A stretch of DNA of 32,200 nucleotides from Chloroflexota bacterium (GCA_016209205.1 JACQWQ010000073.1:1-32200), one strand, 5' to 3'; shown: positions 8,258-14,980, numbered from the stretch's first letter. The notes: a model not told the origin generated them from the letters alone. Made by a program: numbers and translations.

Positions 8258-8312
8258 CCGCTGACCGATTACTGAACACTGATTACTGATTACTGATGAC
8301 TGATAACTGATT
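8258..8312. repeat. Simple repeat of actgatt-type heptamers
   Basis: Units of actgatt/actgatg/actgata are repeated directly upstream of the tmRNA promoter. The repeat runs up to the -10 element and occupies the place where a -35 would be. Confidence 0.7.
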
Positions 8313-8314
8313 TG

Positions 8315-8323
8315 TGCTATAAT
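8315..8323 (+). promoter_or_regulatory. tmRNA promoter, extended -10
   Basis: tgctataat is placed 15 nt before the tmRNA 5' end at 8338. It is an extended -10 of the TGnTATAAT type. The -35 region falls in the actgatt repeat and is not recognisable. Confidence 0.7.
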
Positions 8324-8423
8324 CCATTTCAAGGAATGGGGCTGCACGGCTTCGACGGGGAGGGCTGAACGCAAGTGGCAAGCAGCGGCGCCTGACCGCT
8401 CTAAAACGGGCACAAGTGTATGT

Positions 8424-8468
8424 GCGAACAACCGCACCAACCTCGCGGCGCTCCCGCTCGCTGCATAA
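8424..8468 (+). other. tmRNA proteolysis tag reading frame
   Basis: GCG at 8424 is the inferred resume codon. The frame reads ANNRTNLAALPLAA and stops at TAA 8466-8468. Length (14), the AN start and the C-terminal LAA are typical of tmRNA tags recognised by ClpXP-type proteases. Confidence 0.88.
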
Positions 8469-8753
8469 GCGATTAGGATCAAAGTAGAGGTCCGCAGTTA
8501 AATCTGCGGCGTCCGCTTATGGGTTCCCCCGAAACGCGTAAGTCGGGCGTAACCAAGTTGGGGTATCTCGGTCGCAATGCCGATAGCGACTGACGAATCA
8601 CATGCAAAACATGTGCATCGGCTCGGCGCAAGCAATTCTGACAGTCGAGTCCGTTTGCGCAAGTTAGTTGCACGGGACATGCAAATGTCCGGTGCGACCC
8701 CAAAGACTGCCTAAGCTTGTAGTCACTTGTGTTCGAACTTTTCGGACGCGGGT

Positions 8754-9431
8754 TTGTCTAATCGGGACGAGCCCCCTAACATAGCGATATGTTAGGAACA
8801 ACTCGGCTTTATCAGGAAATGCTAAAACCGTTTTCGGTCATGCTAATCCTGAGGGGTGATCTCGAAAGAGTAAGCCCTGCATCGACTCATAGGTTCCTAA
8901 ACTCACGCGAGCATGGGATACTAGGGTAAGGAGGAAAACCTTTCGATCAATTCTTGTTTTCGTTTTAATGTTTCTTCGTCATATCGTCCGTTTCGCGGAG
9001 TTGCAGCCAAATACAAATCGAGCAGTAAATCAGCGCGTGCAATTTTGCGTTGGATTGTGAGATAAGGGCGAACGAGAGCGAGAAAGCGAAGTGCGTTACG
9101 ATCGATGAGTTTCCAATCATACGCATCAGAGTGATGCGGCAAACGTTTTCTTTTACGAACGATTGTTCCACCAAAGCGCGCTTTGAACCACTCAACGAGT
9201 TCACGATCAGTGGAACACACAGATACTTGAGGCGACGGAAAGCGGGTGGGTCTGCTTCGAATCAACGACACCGAACCTTCTCCGTCAACAATCCCCGCCG
9301 CATAAGCCAATTCAGTTTCTGTGACCAACTTTGACCTCCTTACAAAACGCCGAGGGACTTGCAATTGAGCGTAAGCATATTGCAAGTTCATGAGATAGTC
9401 AACGCCTTGATGAAAATCAAGGATGTGCGTG
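8754..9431 (+). mobile_element. Group I intron in tmRNA T-loop
   Basis: The 678-nt insertion has group I hallmarks. The 5' exon ends in U (8753) and the intron ends in G (9431). A P1 helix forms between GGGT|TTGTC (splice site after T) and GACGAGCCC about 10-25 nt into the intron, with a U-G wobble exactly at the splice site. Candidate P7 strands are gactcat near 8885 and atgagatagtc near 9390. The insertion point is between the first and second T of the T-loop. The catalytic core is split by the antisense endonuclease gene (8921-9328). I did not fold the whole core, so the subgroup is not assigned. Confidence 0.87.
8921..9328 (-). CDS. LAGLIDADG homing endonuclease, antisense within the intron
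   Basis: The protein has one LAGLIDADG motif (LAYAAGIVDGEGSVSL, residues 7-22), so it would act as a homodimer. It is followed by the expected VCSTDRELVEWFKARFGG and DYDWKL-like strands (YDWKLIDRNALRFLALVRPYL) and a C-terminal helical tail. I chose a TTG start at 9328 because a near-perfect Shine-Dalgarno (GTAAGGAGGT, 9343-9334) sits just upstream; this gives 135 residues. The frame remains open further upstream to an ATG at 9451, but that would run through the antisense of the tmRNA 3' exon and has no ribosome site. The gene runs opposite to the tmRNA. It presumably cleaves intronless ssrA T-loop sequences. Confidence 0.88.
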   Translation of the reverse strand: MVTETELAYAAGIVDGEGSVSLIRSRPTRFPSPQVSVCSTDRELVEWFKARFGGTIVRKRKRLPHHSDAYDWKLIDRNALRFLALVRPYLTIQRKIARADLLLDLYLAATPRNGRYDEETLKRKQELIERFSSLP

Positions 9432-9456
9432 TCAATTCCCGCCAGCTCCACTAAAA

Positions 9457-9494
9457 AACCAGCTGCACAGTTTTCTGTGCAGCTGGTTTTTTTA
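9457..9494 (+). terminator. tmRNA terminator
   Basis: aaccagctgcacag (9457-9470) pairs perfectly with ctgtgcagctggtt (9475-9488) over a TTTT loop, followed by a T-run. It starts 6 nt after the tmRNA 3' end. Confidence 0.93.
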
Positions 9495-9535
9495 TTGAAA
9501 ATATCAGTCGCTACTCCGCCGCGCGGAAGGAAACG

Positions 9536-9600
9536 CGAATCATCGCGAATCAGAGCGAATTAGAGAGATTCGCCAAGATTGGCGAAGACTCGCGTTTCTT
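9536..9600. repeat. acgcgaat-type hairpin repeat
   Basis: An imperfect palindrome: aaacgcgaat...gattcgccaa against ttggcgaagactcgcgttt. Related sequences made of the same acgcgaat/attcgcg words occur at 12009-12121, 20365-20440 and near 21826-21860. Confidence 0.6.
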
Positions 9601-9718
9601 GGCAAAGGATTTCATGGGACGCATTCTTGTGTAACCAGAAGTGCAAATGTGAGGTGCGTGTTCTTTGGTTGGTTTGCGGTCATTCTTTTGCCGCCGTTTT
9701 CAAAACTGCGGTCTGCCC

Positions 9719-9746
9719 TTGTCCCAAAATTTCAATCTGCTATAAT
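9719..9746 (+). promoter_or_regulatory. mtnP promoter
   Basis: TTGTCC (9719-9724), a 16-nt spacer and TATAAT (9741-9746), the latter preceded by TGC. It is the only good promoter before mtnP, 64 nt upstream of its ATG. Confidence 0.7.
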
Positions 9747-9761
9747 GTGCGACGCAATCAA

Positions 9762-9802
9762 AATCTCCCCTCTCCTTTTAGGAGAGGGGTCGGGGGTGAG
9801 GT
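9762..9802. repeat. Dispersed cccctctcc/ggagagggg repeat forming the mtnP ribosome site
   Basis: The unit contains a short hairpin (cccctctcc...ggagagggg) and ends with ggggtgaggt. A related copy in the opposite orientation lies at 22489-22530 inside the giant surface-protein gene. Here the ggtgaggt end lies 8-15 nt before the mtnP ATG and is the best Shine-Dalgarno candidate. Confidence 0.75.
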
Positions 9803-9810
9803 AAATCAGC

Positions 9811-10692
9811 ATGGCGGATGAAATTCGCTTTGGCGTGATCGGCGGCAGCGGTGTGTATCACATTGAAGATTTGTCCGATGTGCAGGAGATTACGCTGGAC
9901 ACGCCCTTTGGCAAGCCCAGTGATGCATTCATGGTTGGAACGCTGGAAGGACAACGCGTGGCATTTTTGGCGCGGCATGGACGCGGGCATCGCGTAACGC
10001 CGAGCGAGCTCCATGCGCGCGCGAACATTTACGGTTTCAAACAGCTGGGGGTCAAATATCTGATTTCCATTACGGCGGTAGGTTCACTGCGGGAGGATTA
10101 TGCGCCCTTGGACATTGTGATTCCCGACCAATTGTTTGATCGCACGCGCAATCGCGAAGAGGAATACACGTTTTTCGGTAATGGCATTGTCGCCCATGTC
10201 GGCTTTGCCGACCCGTTTTGTCTCGACCTGAATGCGATATTGTACCAAGCCGCGCAAGAGATTGGCGTAAAGGTTCACAATGGCGGCACCTTGGTCGTGA
10301 TTGAAGGACCGATGTTTTCGACCAAAGCCGAATCGCGCGTCAATCGCCAGCTCGGGTGTGATCTCGTTGGCATGACGGCGATTCCCGAAGCGAAACTCGC
10401 GCGTGAAGCCGAAATCGGATATTCCGCGATTGCGATGGTCACAGATTATGATGTGTGGCACGAATCGCACGATGCTGTAACAGTGGACATGGTGATACAG
10501 AATCTTTTCAAGAACGCGGAAACGGGGAAACGAATTTTGCGCACTGCCCTACCGCGCGCGGCTGCTACATTGCACGATTGCACGTGCCTGCACGCGTTGG
10601 AAAACGCGATTGTGACGAACCCCGCGTTGATCCCGCCCGAATCGCGCGCGCGGCTCGATTTGCTCGTGGGGAAATACCTGTCTACAGGATGA
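9811..10692 (+). CDS. mtnP: S-methyl-5'-thioadenosine phosphorylase
   Basis: The 293-residue cytoplasmic enzyme phosphorolyses methylthioadenosine, a by-product of polyamine and other SAM-dependent pathways, to adenine and methylthioribose-1-phosphate. Family motifs are in order: phosphate-binding GVIGGSGVY (8-16) and ARHGRGHRVTPSELHARANI, then SITAVGSLRE, IVIPDQLFDRTRNR, VVIEGPMFSTKAESR, VGMTAIPEAKLAREAEI and AMVTDYDVWHE. The TDYD signature favours MTA phosphorylase over purine nucleoside phosphorylase. Length is normal. The start is ATG 9811; the preceding ggtgaggt comes from a dispersed repeat. It appears to be a single-gene transcript from the promoter at 9719-9746. Confidence 0.93.
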   Translation: MADEIRFGVIGGSGVYHIEDLSDVQEITLDTPFGKPSDAFMVGTLEGQRVAFLARHGRGHRVTPSELHARANIYGFKQLGVKYLISITAVGSLREDYAPLDIVIPDQLFDRTRNREEEYTFFGNGIVAHVGFADPFCLDLNAILYQAAQEIGVKVHNGGTLVVIEGPMFSTKAESRVNRQLGCDLVGMTAIPEAKLAREAEIGYSAIAMVTDYDVWHESHDAVTVDMVIQNLFKNAETGKRILRTALPRAAATLHDCTCLHALENAIVTNPALIPPESRARLDLLVGKYLSTG

Positions 10693-10803
10693 GTGCGTGC
10701 TATATACACTGGGATTGAAAGACGAGCCACCCCAACCAAAGTAGGTTCGCATAGTCTCTTTTTTCCTTCCTGGAATATGTGTTTTTTGTTTCTGTAGTAG
10801 ATA

Positions 10804-11847
10804 GTGAATTTCACTATGCGAAACGATCAGTCACGCGGCACCGTCCCTGGCATCATGGGCACCGACGTTTTGGATATTCTCAAACGCGAGCTGCCCGAAA
10901 CGATGGTCATTCTCACGACCGCGTACGGTTCCGAAGAAACCGCCATCAAGGCCCTGCGTCTCGGCGTGAACGACTATATCATCAACAAGCGCCCGTTCGA
11001 CGCGGACGAAGTACGTGAAGTCGTCAAGCGCGCCGTGACCGAAGCCCACCTGCGGCGCGAAAATCTACGCCTCCAACGCGAAGTGGAATTCAAGAACGAA
11101 CAGCTGCGCCAAAATTTTACGGAACTGCAAGTGGCGTACGAACGACTCAAAGAACTCGACAAAGCCAAAGCATCTTTTTTCTCAATGGTCTCACACGACT
11201 TGCGCCATCCCATCGCCGTCGCGAAAGGGTATTTGGAATTGATTCGCACCGGCGATGCGCCGCTGGACGCGGACACGCGCGGCTACATTGGCGTCGCCGA
11301 ACAAGAGATGCGTTACATTGCCGAAATGGTTGACGATGTGCTGGATTTGTCGCGCATGGACGCGGGCTATTATCACGTGGACTGTCAACCGCTGGCGGTC
11401 TCGTCGCTTTTGCATCAAGCGCGGCTCGCGTTCCGCGCGCACGCGGCGCAGCGCGATATTGCGCTCACGATAGAGCCCTGTGAAGATTTGCCGCTCGTGT
11501 CCGCCGATTCACTGCGCATGGGACAGGTGATGTCAAACTTGATCGAGAATGCGCTCAAGTTTACACCACAAGGCGGACAAATTGCGTTGGGCGCGCGACG
11601 CGTCCCGGACGGCGTTGAAGTCATCGTGCGCGATAACGGCGTCGGCATCGAACCCGGCGAGCACGAAAAAATTTTTGATCGCTTTTATCGCATCAAACAC
11701 GGGGAGCAATTGGAAGATAAAGGTTCGGGGCTGGGGCTTGCCATCTGTCGCGAAATCGTGCGCTTACACAATGGGCGTATATGGGCCGAAGGCGAAATCG
11801 GTAAAGGTTCCGCGTTTCACGTCATCCTGCGCACGGTGGATGAGTAA
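10804..11847 (+). CDS. Sensor histidine kinase with N-terminally truncated receiver domain
   Basis: Residues 14-75 match the C-terminal two-thirds of a receiver domain (GIMGTDVLDILKRELPETMV, ILTTAYGSEETAIKALRLGV, NDYIINKRPFDADE). The N-terminal acidic pocket and the phospho-acceptor Asp are absent: the position four residues before PGIMG is Arg. A coiled-coil linker (about 76-125) follows. The HisKA H-box is SMVSHDLRHPIAVAKGYLEL, and HATPase motifs are NLIENALKFTPQGG (N-box), VRDNGVGIEPGEHEKIFDRF (G1/F) and GSGLGLAICREI (G2). The kinase core is complete, so autophosphorylation is plausible. The 110 nt upstream encode nothing receiver-like, so the gene seems 5'-truncated. No cognate regulator is adjacent and no membrane segment is present. 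Confidence 0.85.
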   Translation: MNFTMRNDQSRGTVPGIMGTDVLDILKRELPETMVILTTAYGSEETAIKALRLGVNDYIINKRPFDADEVREVVKRAVTEAHLRRENLRLQREVEFKNEQLRQNFTELQVAYERLKELDKAKASFFSMVSHDLRHPIAVAKGYLELIRTGDAPLDADTRGYIGVAEQEMRYIAEMVDDVLDLSRMDAGYYHVDCQPLAVSSLLHQARLAFRAHAAQRDIALTIEPCEDLPLVSADSLRMGQVMSNLIENALKFTPQGGQIALGARRVPDGVEVIVRDNGVGIEPGEHEKIFDRFYRIKHGEQLEDKGSGLGLAICREIVRLHNGRIWAEGEIGKGSAFHVILRTVDE

Positions 11848-11886
11848 CTCACGTTACGCACTTTGCTTACAAACAAGCCCTTTTTC

Positions 11887-11963
11887 GACAGGATTTACAG
11901 GATTTACAGGACTATTCGCTTGCATCGCAAGCAACAAATCCTGTAAATCCTGTTAATCCTGTC
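11887..11963. repeat. acaggatttacagga palindromic element
   Basis: gacaggatttacaggattta... (11887-11912) faces ctgtaaatcctgttaatcctgtc (11941-11963), with an inner gcttgc/gcaagc stem. A T-rich stretch (gggtttttc) follows, so it may double as a terminator of the kinase gene. Confidence 0.75.
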
Positions 11964-12008
11964 TATCGGGTTTTTCTCTGCGTAACATGAGTGAGTAATC
12001 AGAATTAC

Positions 12009-12121
12009 GGAAAACGCGAATCTTCGCTAATCTTGCCGAATCCGAGGAACCCTAGAAAATTTTCGCGTAGATTCGTGCCAAGCCGTAGTTTGGCGAAGAA
12101 TTCGCGTGAATTCGCGTTTCT
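12009..12121. repeat. acgcgaat-type hairpin repeat next to the MenC-like stop codon
   Basis: aaaacgcgaatcttcgc at one end and gcgaagaattcgcg...gcgttt at the other form an imperfect palindrome. It belongs to the same word family as 9536-9600. It fills the gap between convergent genes. Confidence 0.6.
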
Positions 12122-13259
12122 ATTTTCGTTTGAACACCTGCGTCGAAACCGTAACCGCATCCAAATTTTTTTGTGACACCTCAACGCCGATGCCGGGTCC
12201 GCTGGGCACGCGCATTTTTCCTTCCGCGTCTACCTCAAATTCCGGTTCGACAATATCTTGGCGATAATATCTCCGACTCGCGGACAAATCGCCAGGCAGT
12301 TTGAAATTGGGCAGCGACGCGAGCGCGACATTTCCCGCGCGCCCGATGCCGCTCTCCAACATCCCGCCGCACCACACGGGCGCATTGCGCGCGGCTGCCA
12401 AATCGTGAATCTTGACGGCTTCCGTGTAACCGCCGACGCGTCCCGGTTTGATATTGATGATGCGGCACGCGCCGAGTTCCAACGCAGCTTCCGCATCGTC
12501 AACGGAGTGAATACTTTCGTCGAGACAAAGCGCGGTCTGCAATTCGCGCTGCAATTTAATGTGCTGAAAAATATCGTCGTTCGACAACGGCTGTTCGATC
12601 AGCAGCAAATTATAATCGTCCATCGCGCGAAAAATGTCCGCATCGCGCAGACGATACGCCGAATTCGCGTCCACTTGCAAACGCAGCGTCGGAAATTCCG
12701 CGCGTAATGCGCGCACCAATTCGACATCGTGGCCCGGCTTGATTTTGATTTTTATCCGCGTGTATCCCTCTTGCCGGTACGCCCTCACCTGCTCGACCAA
12801 TGCGTTCGGCGTCGCTTGCAAACCAACGCTGACGCCCACCGTGATGCGTTCGGGCAAAACATAATCGCGCTGCGTCGTCTGCAACGCGTTGAACATTTGC
12901 GCCAGCGATTTGTTCTGCGCTTTGGCGAACCAGTCCCATAACGCGCTTTCGAGTCCTGCTTTCGCCATCCGGTGCCCGCGCACGCGCGCCGCAAGTTGTG
13001 GAAATTCGGATGCTGCGTGCAATTCATTTTGCCACACCAGCGGAATCAAAAAATCGCGCAGCACGTGCCACGCCGTTTGATTCGTCTCGTAACTGTACCA
13101 GGGACCTTCCGACGCGACACATTCGCCCCACCCCGTGATGCCGTCGCCGTCCACGCGCACGATGATATGTTCCTCAATCGTCTCGACCCCGAACGAAGTC
13201 TCGAACGGGGCAATCAGCGGCATCTGCACGAGCCGCAGTTCAATTCGTTCAATCCGCAT
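12120..13259 (-). CDS. menC: o-Succinylbenzoate synthase / N-acylamino acid racemase-like enolase-superfamily protein
   Basis: The 379-residue protein starts with MRIERIELRLVQMPLIAPFE, typical of the OSBS/N-acylamino-acid racemase group of the enolase superfamily. Conserved motifs are the KxK base (TRIKIKIKPG), metal ligands in LQVDANSAYRL, LLIEQPL and CLDESIHSV, and the second base Lys in IINIKPGRVGG. OSBS dehydrates SHCHC in menaquinone synthesis; many members racemise N-succinylamino acids instead. No other men gene is in the window, so the specificity is open. ATG 13259 was chosen because GGAG lies 9 nt upstream; an ATG at 13268 has poorer spacing. The start overlaps the HEAT-lipoprotein stop by 11 nt, suggesting translational coupling. 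Confidence 0.85.
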   Translation of the reverse strand: MRIERIELRLVQMPLIAPFETSFGVETIEEHIIVRVDGDGITGWGECVASEGPWYSYETNQTAWHVLRDFLIPLVWQNELHAASEFPQLAARVRGHRMAKAGLESALWDWFAKAQNKSLAQMFNALQTTQRDYVLPERITVGVSVGLQATPNALVEQVRAYRQEGYTRIKIKIKPGHDVELVRALRAEFPTLRLQVDANSAYRLRDADIFRAMDDYNLLLIEQPLSNDDIFQHIKLQRELQTALCLDESIHSVDDAEAALELGACRIINIKPGRVGGYTEAVKIHDLAAARNAPVWCGGMLESGIGRAGNVALASLPNFKLPGDLSASRRYYRQDIVEPEFEVDAEGKMRVPSGPGIGVEVSQKNLDAVTVSTQVFKRK

Positions 13260-13962
13260 TTCGTCCATCTCCAATCGCGTATCGCATCTCGTTTCTCGTT
13301 TCTCGTTTCTCGCATCTCGTTTCTCGTTTCTCGCATCTCGTTTCTCGTTTCTCGCATCTCGTTTCACGTTTCTCGCATCTCCTTTCACGTTTCTCGCATC
13401 TCGTTTCTTCAATCGCCGCTTGCCGCACGGCAGGCGAAGAGTCGTTGACCGCGATTTGCAGCAAGGCACGCGCTTGCGCCGTGCCGATAAATTGAATGAC
13501 CTGCACCGTATTCAAGCGCACCGTTTCGTTCTCATCACGCAGGAATTTTCGCAGCAACGGATAAGCTTGTTCGCCGCTGGCTTCCAGCGCCTGCATGGCG
13601 GCTTGACGGCGCGCGGTCAGCTGCTTGTCTGACATTGCAGAGCGAATATAATTTTGCGCTTGCGGTGTATTGATTGCCAGCAGTGCGCGCGCCGCTTCCA
13701 GACGCCCCGTGACGTTCGCGTCCATGAAAAATTCGCCCAGAACTGTGACTGCGTCCGGCGAGGCATCCTGTTGCAACTGCGCAATCGCACCGAGGCGCGC
13801 CGCCTCATCGCCGCCATGGAGAATTTTCCGCAGCGCGTCATACGTCAGCGGTTGATCGGTTGGCGATACAAGTGTCGCGGTCGGCACAATAGATTGCCCC
13901 GTCGCGCAACCGAGCAGCATCGAATTCAACAACAGCAATGCGCCCAAAAGAAGCTTTTTCAC
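13249..13962 (-). CDS. HEAT-repeat lipoprotein with repeat-derived basic tail
   Basis: I chose the GTG at 13962, preceded by AAGGAG at good spacing. Residues 1-21 are a lipoprotein signal (VKKLLLGALLLLNSMLLGC, lipobox LLGC). The body has about four HEAT-type helical pairs (DEAARLGAIAQLQQDASPDA, TGRLEAARALLAIN, ARRQAAMQALEASGEQAYPL, NETVRLNTVQVIQFIG, SPAVRQAAIEET), a scaffold for protein contacts. From about residue 185 the protein is a highly charged tail of the heptapeptide RETRCEK repeated, encoded by the heptanucleotide repeat at 13283-13408. The tail has no family counterpart. The stop overlaps the start of the MenC-like gene. Function beyond a lipid-anchored scaffold is unknown. Confidence 0.8.
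   Translation of the reverse strand: MKKLLLGALLLLNSMLLGCATGQSIVPTATLVSPTDQPLTYDALRKILHGGDEAARLGAIAQLQQDASPDAVTVLGEFFMDANVTGRLEAARALLAINTPQAQNYIRSAMSDKQLTARRQAAMQALEASGEQAYPLLRKFLRDENETVRLNTVQVIQFIGTAQARALLQIAVNDSSPAVRQAAIEETRCEKRERRCEKRETRCEKRETRCEKRETRCEKRETRNEMRYAIGDGRNAD
13283..13408. repeat. Heptanucleotide repeat, 18 units
   Basis: 126 nt composed of 18 consecutive 7-mers, mainly cgtttct with cgcatct at every third or fourth position (a 21-bp higher-order unit). On the coding (minus) strand it is open in all three frames. It encodes the lipoprotein tail and ends 24 nt before the MenC-like start. Confidence 0.93.
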
Positions 13963-13975
13963 ACAAGATGACTCC

Positions 13976-14003
13976 TTGACGCTGTACACGAATGGTTTAG
14001 AAT
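13976..14003 (+). promoter_or_regulatory. Promoter of intron-containing tRNA-Arg(UCU)
   Basis: TTGACG (13976-13981), 16-nt spacer, TAGAAT (13998-14003), 22 nt before the tRNA 5' end. It overlaps the divergent Shine-Dalgarno region of the HEAT lipoprotein. Confidence 0.7.
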
Positions 14004-14058
14004 AGCAAGCGACAGCAAACAAATGCCCCCGTAGCTCAAGGGACAGAGCGACGGACTT

Positions 14059-14733
14059 CACCGGAGTGCTTTACCCGATAATGGGCAAAGTAGAATCTCG
14101 CTGTATGCTGGAACCCCCTAAAGCCAGTGTCGCCACAACGCCTGAGAGCGTGACGGCTAAAAAGCGCACTGGATGTAACAATGGGCAATCAGCAGGAAAC
14201 CTTAAAAGGTCGAATAAGTCTCGAAAGCGCGGACATGACTGGCTTGATTATTTCGTGACGGGTTGATCCTGAGCGCAAAAACTTTGTGTTTTTTCAATTC
14301 AGCGGAAGGAACATAGGCAACCGCATTTGCCTCAGGGCAATACACAGCAAAGTAATCAATTACATCAAGATTGTAACGTACAACGCGCGTAATTGCCGAG
14401 TTCTTCCAAGTACTCGAAAGCTTGACGCTCACAGTTCCATTCGGGCTCAGTTTTCTATACTTGATTTGAATTTTGACAAGCCCATAATCGGGACGAATAG
14501 CAATCAAGTCAAAGGGCACGTTCTCACCGATTGGCAGTGCAATCCTGTAACCCTTCCGAGTCAAATCAGAAATTACAATTGCTTCTGCTACCGAACCTTT
14601 GTCTTTGGTATGCATGTTGACCTATTAGGGGCTCCTCAGAGACTATACGCGAGACACCGTCAAGTATGACAGTGATGATATAGTCCAAACTCCAAAAGCC
14701 ACTTGGCTTGTCAGGGAAACCTGATGGGGTATG
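14059..14733 (+). mobile_element. Group I intron in tRNA-Arg(UCU)
   Basis: The 675-nt intron follows a 5' exon ending in U and ends with G. P1 forms as ACTT|C (14055-14059) with GGAGT (14063-14067) around a 3-nt loop, with the required U-G wobble at the splice site. P7 strands are clear: agactatacg near 14640 and gatatagtcc near 14682, enclosing P3/P8. The aatgggcaatcagcaggaaacc segment near 14182 resembles the conserved P4-P6 region. The antisense endonuclease gene (14202-14615) fills the loop between the two halves of the core. Its similarity to other tRNA anticodon introns suggests subgroup IC3, which needs folding to confirm. Confidence 0.9.
14202..14615 (-). CDS. PD-(D/E)XK homing endonuclease, antisense within the intron
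   Basis: The 137-residue protein belongs by motif to the PD-(D/E)XK endonucleases of the I-Ssp6803I type, which are found in group I introns of bacterial tRNA genes. N-terminal Glu is in KGSVAEAIVISDLTRKGY, the catalytic Asp in GENVPFDLIAIRP and the QxK pair in LVKIQIKYRKL. A basic beta/loop region follows (VSVKLSSTWKNSAITRVVRY), then YNLDVIDYFAVYCPE and AVAYVPSAEL. The start is ATG 14615; the ribosome site is weak. It is encoded opposite to the tRNA. Predicted target: intronless tRNA-Arg(UCU) anticodon sequence. Confidence 0.85.
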   Translation of the reverse strand: MHTKDKGSVAEAIVISDLTRKGYRIALPIGENVPFDLIAIRPDYGLVKIQIKYRKLSPNGTVSVKLSSTWKNSAITRVVRYNLDVIDYFAVYCPEANAVAYVPSAELKKHKVFALRINPSRNNQASHVRAFETYSTF

Positions 14734-14864
14734 CTAATCCGCAGGTTGCGCGTTCGAGTCGCGCCGGGGGCGCTTTTTATTTTCCCAACGCGTTGATCGC
14801 CACCGCTTTTCGGAACCCCCTGAAAACATTATAAATCAAAGTCCACCTCGCACAATTAGCGCCG

Positions 14865-14933
14865 AGCCCCTGAGGGTTTTCGAGCTATGCTGCTCATCGA
14901 GTCGCACAACGGTTGAAAAACCCTCAGGGTCTC
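14865..14933. repeat. ccctgaggg palindromic element
   Basis: gagcccctgagggtttt (14865-14880) faces aaaaaccctcagggtctc (14916-14933). It lies in the otherwise empty 200-nt gap between tRNA-Arg and hutH. Confidence 0.75.
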
Positions 14934-14968
14934 ATATTGCGTGCGCAATTGATTCGCCCTGACCGTGT

Positions 14969-14974
14969 TACAAT
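14969..14974 (+). promoter_or_regulatory. -10 element for a leaderless hutH transcript
   Basis: TACAAT ends 6 nt before the ATG at 14981, so transcription would begin at or next to the start codon. No Shine-Dalgarno is present, which fits a leaderless mRNA. A -35 at proper distance is not evident. Confidence 0.5.
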
Positions 14975-14980
14975 ACGCGC

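Larger units (their letters stand above)
8338..9450 (+). ncRNA. ssrA: tmRNA (ssrA), interrupted by a group I intron in the T-loop
   Basis: The 5' end is diagnostic: GGGGCTG then CACGGCTTCGACGGGGAG. The 3' end CAGCTCC plus discriminator A (9450) pairs with GGGGCTG to close the tRNA-like acceptor stem; CCA is not encoded. The tag frame lies at 8424-8468. The T-arm is split: GCGGG-T at 8748-8753 and TCAATT-CCCGC at 9432-9442 join to the normal GCGGG-TTCAATT-CCCGC arm when 8754-9431 is removed. The mature RNA is about 435 nt before CCA addition. tmRNA with SmpB rescues stalled ribosomes and tags the nascent peptide for proteolysis, so splicing of this intron should be needed for aminoacylation. 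A strong terminator follows at 9457. Confidence 0.95.
14025..14772 (+). tRNA. tRNA-Arg(UCU) split by a group I intron in the anticodon
   Basis: The 5' exon (14025-14058) has acceptor GCCCCCG, D-arm GCTC...GAGC and anticodon-stem ACGGA followed by CTT. The 3' exon (14734-14772) has CTAA, TCCGC, T-arm GCGCG-TTCGAGT-CGCGC, acceptor CGGGGGC and G73. Joined, the anticodon loop is CTTCTAA, giving anticodon UCU with U33 and A37. The junction falls between anticodon positions 34 and 35. CCA is not encoded. One A-C mismatch is at the top of the anticodon stem. Unspliced RNA could not be a functional tRNA. Confidence 0.92.

Noticed and set aside
8338..8700. Open frames inside the tmRNA first exon and intron
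   Set aside because: Explained by the structured RNA; only the short tag frame is supported.
9329..9451. Longer LAGLIDADG protein starting at the ATG at 9451
   Set aside because: The extra 41 residues would be the antisense of the tmRNA 3' exon and intron core, with no ribosome site. The TTG at 9328 has a strong GTAAGGAGGT site and leads directly to the family start.
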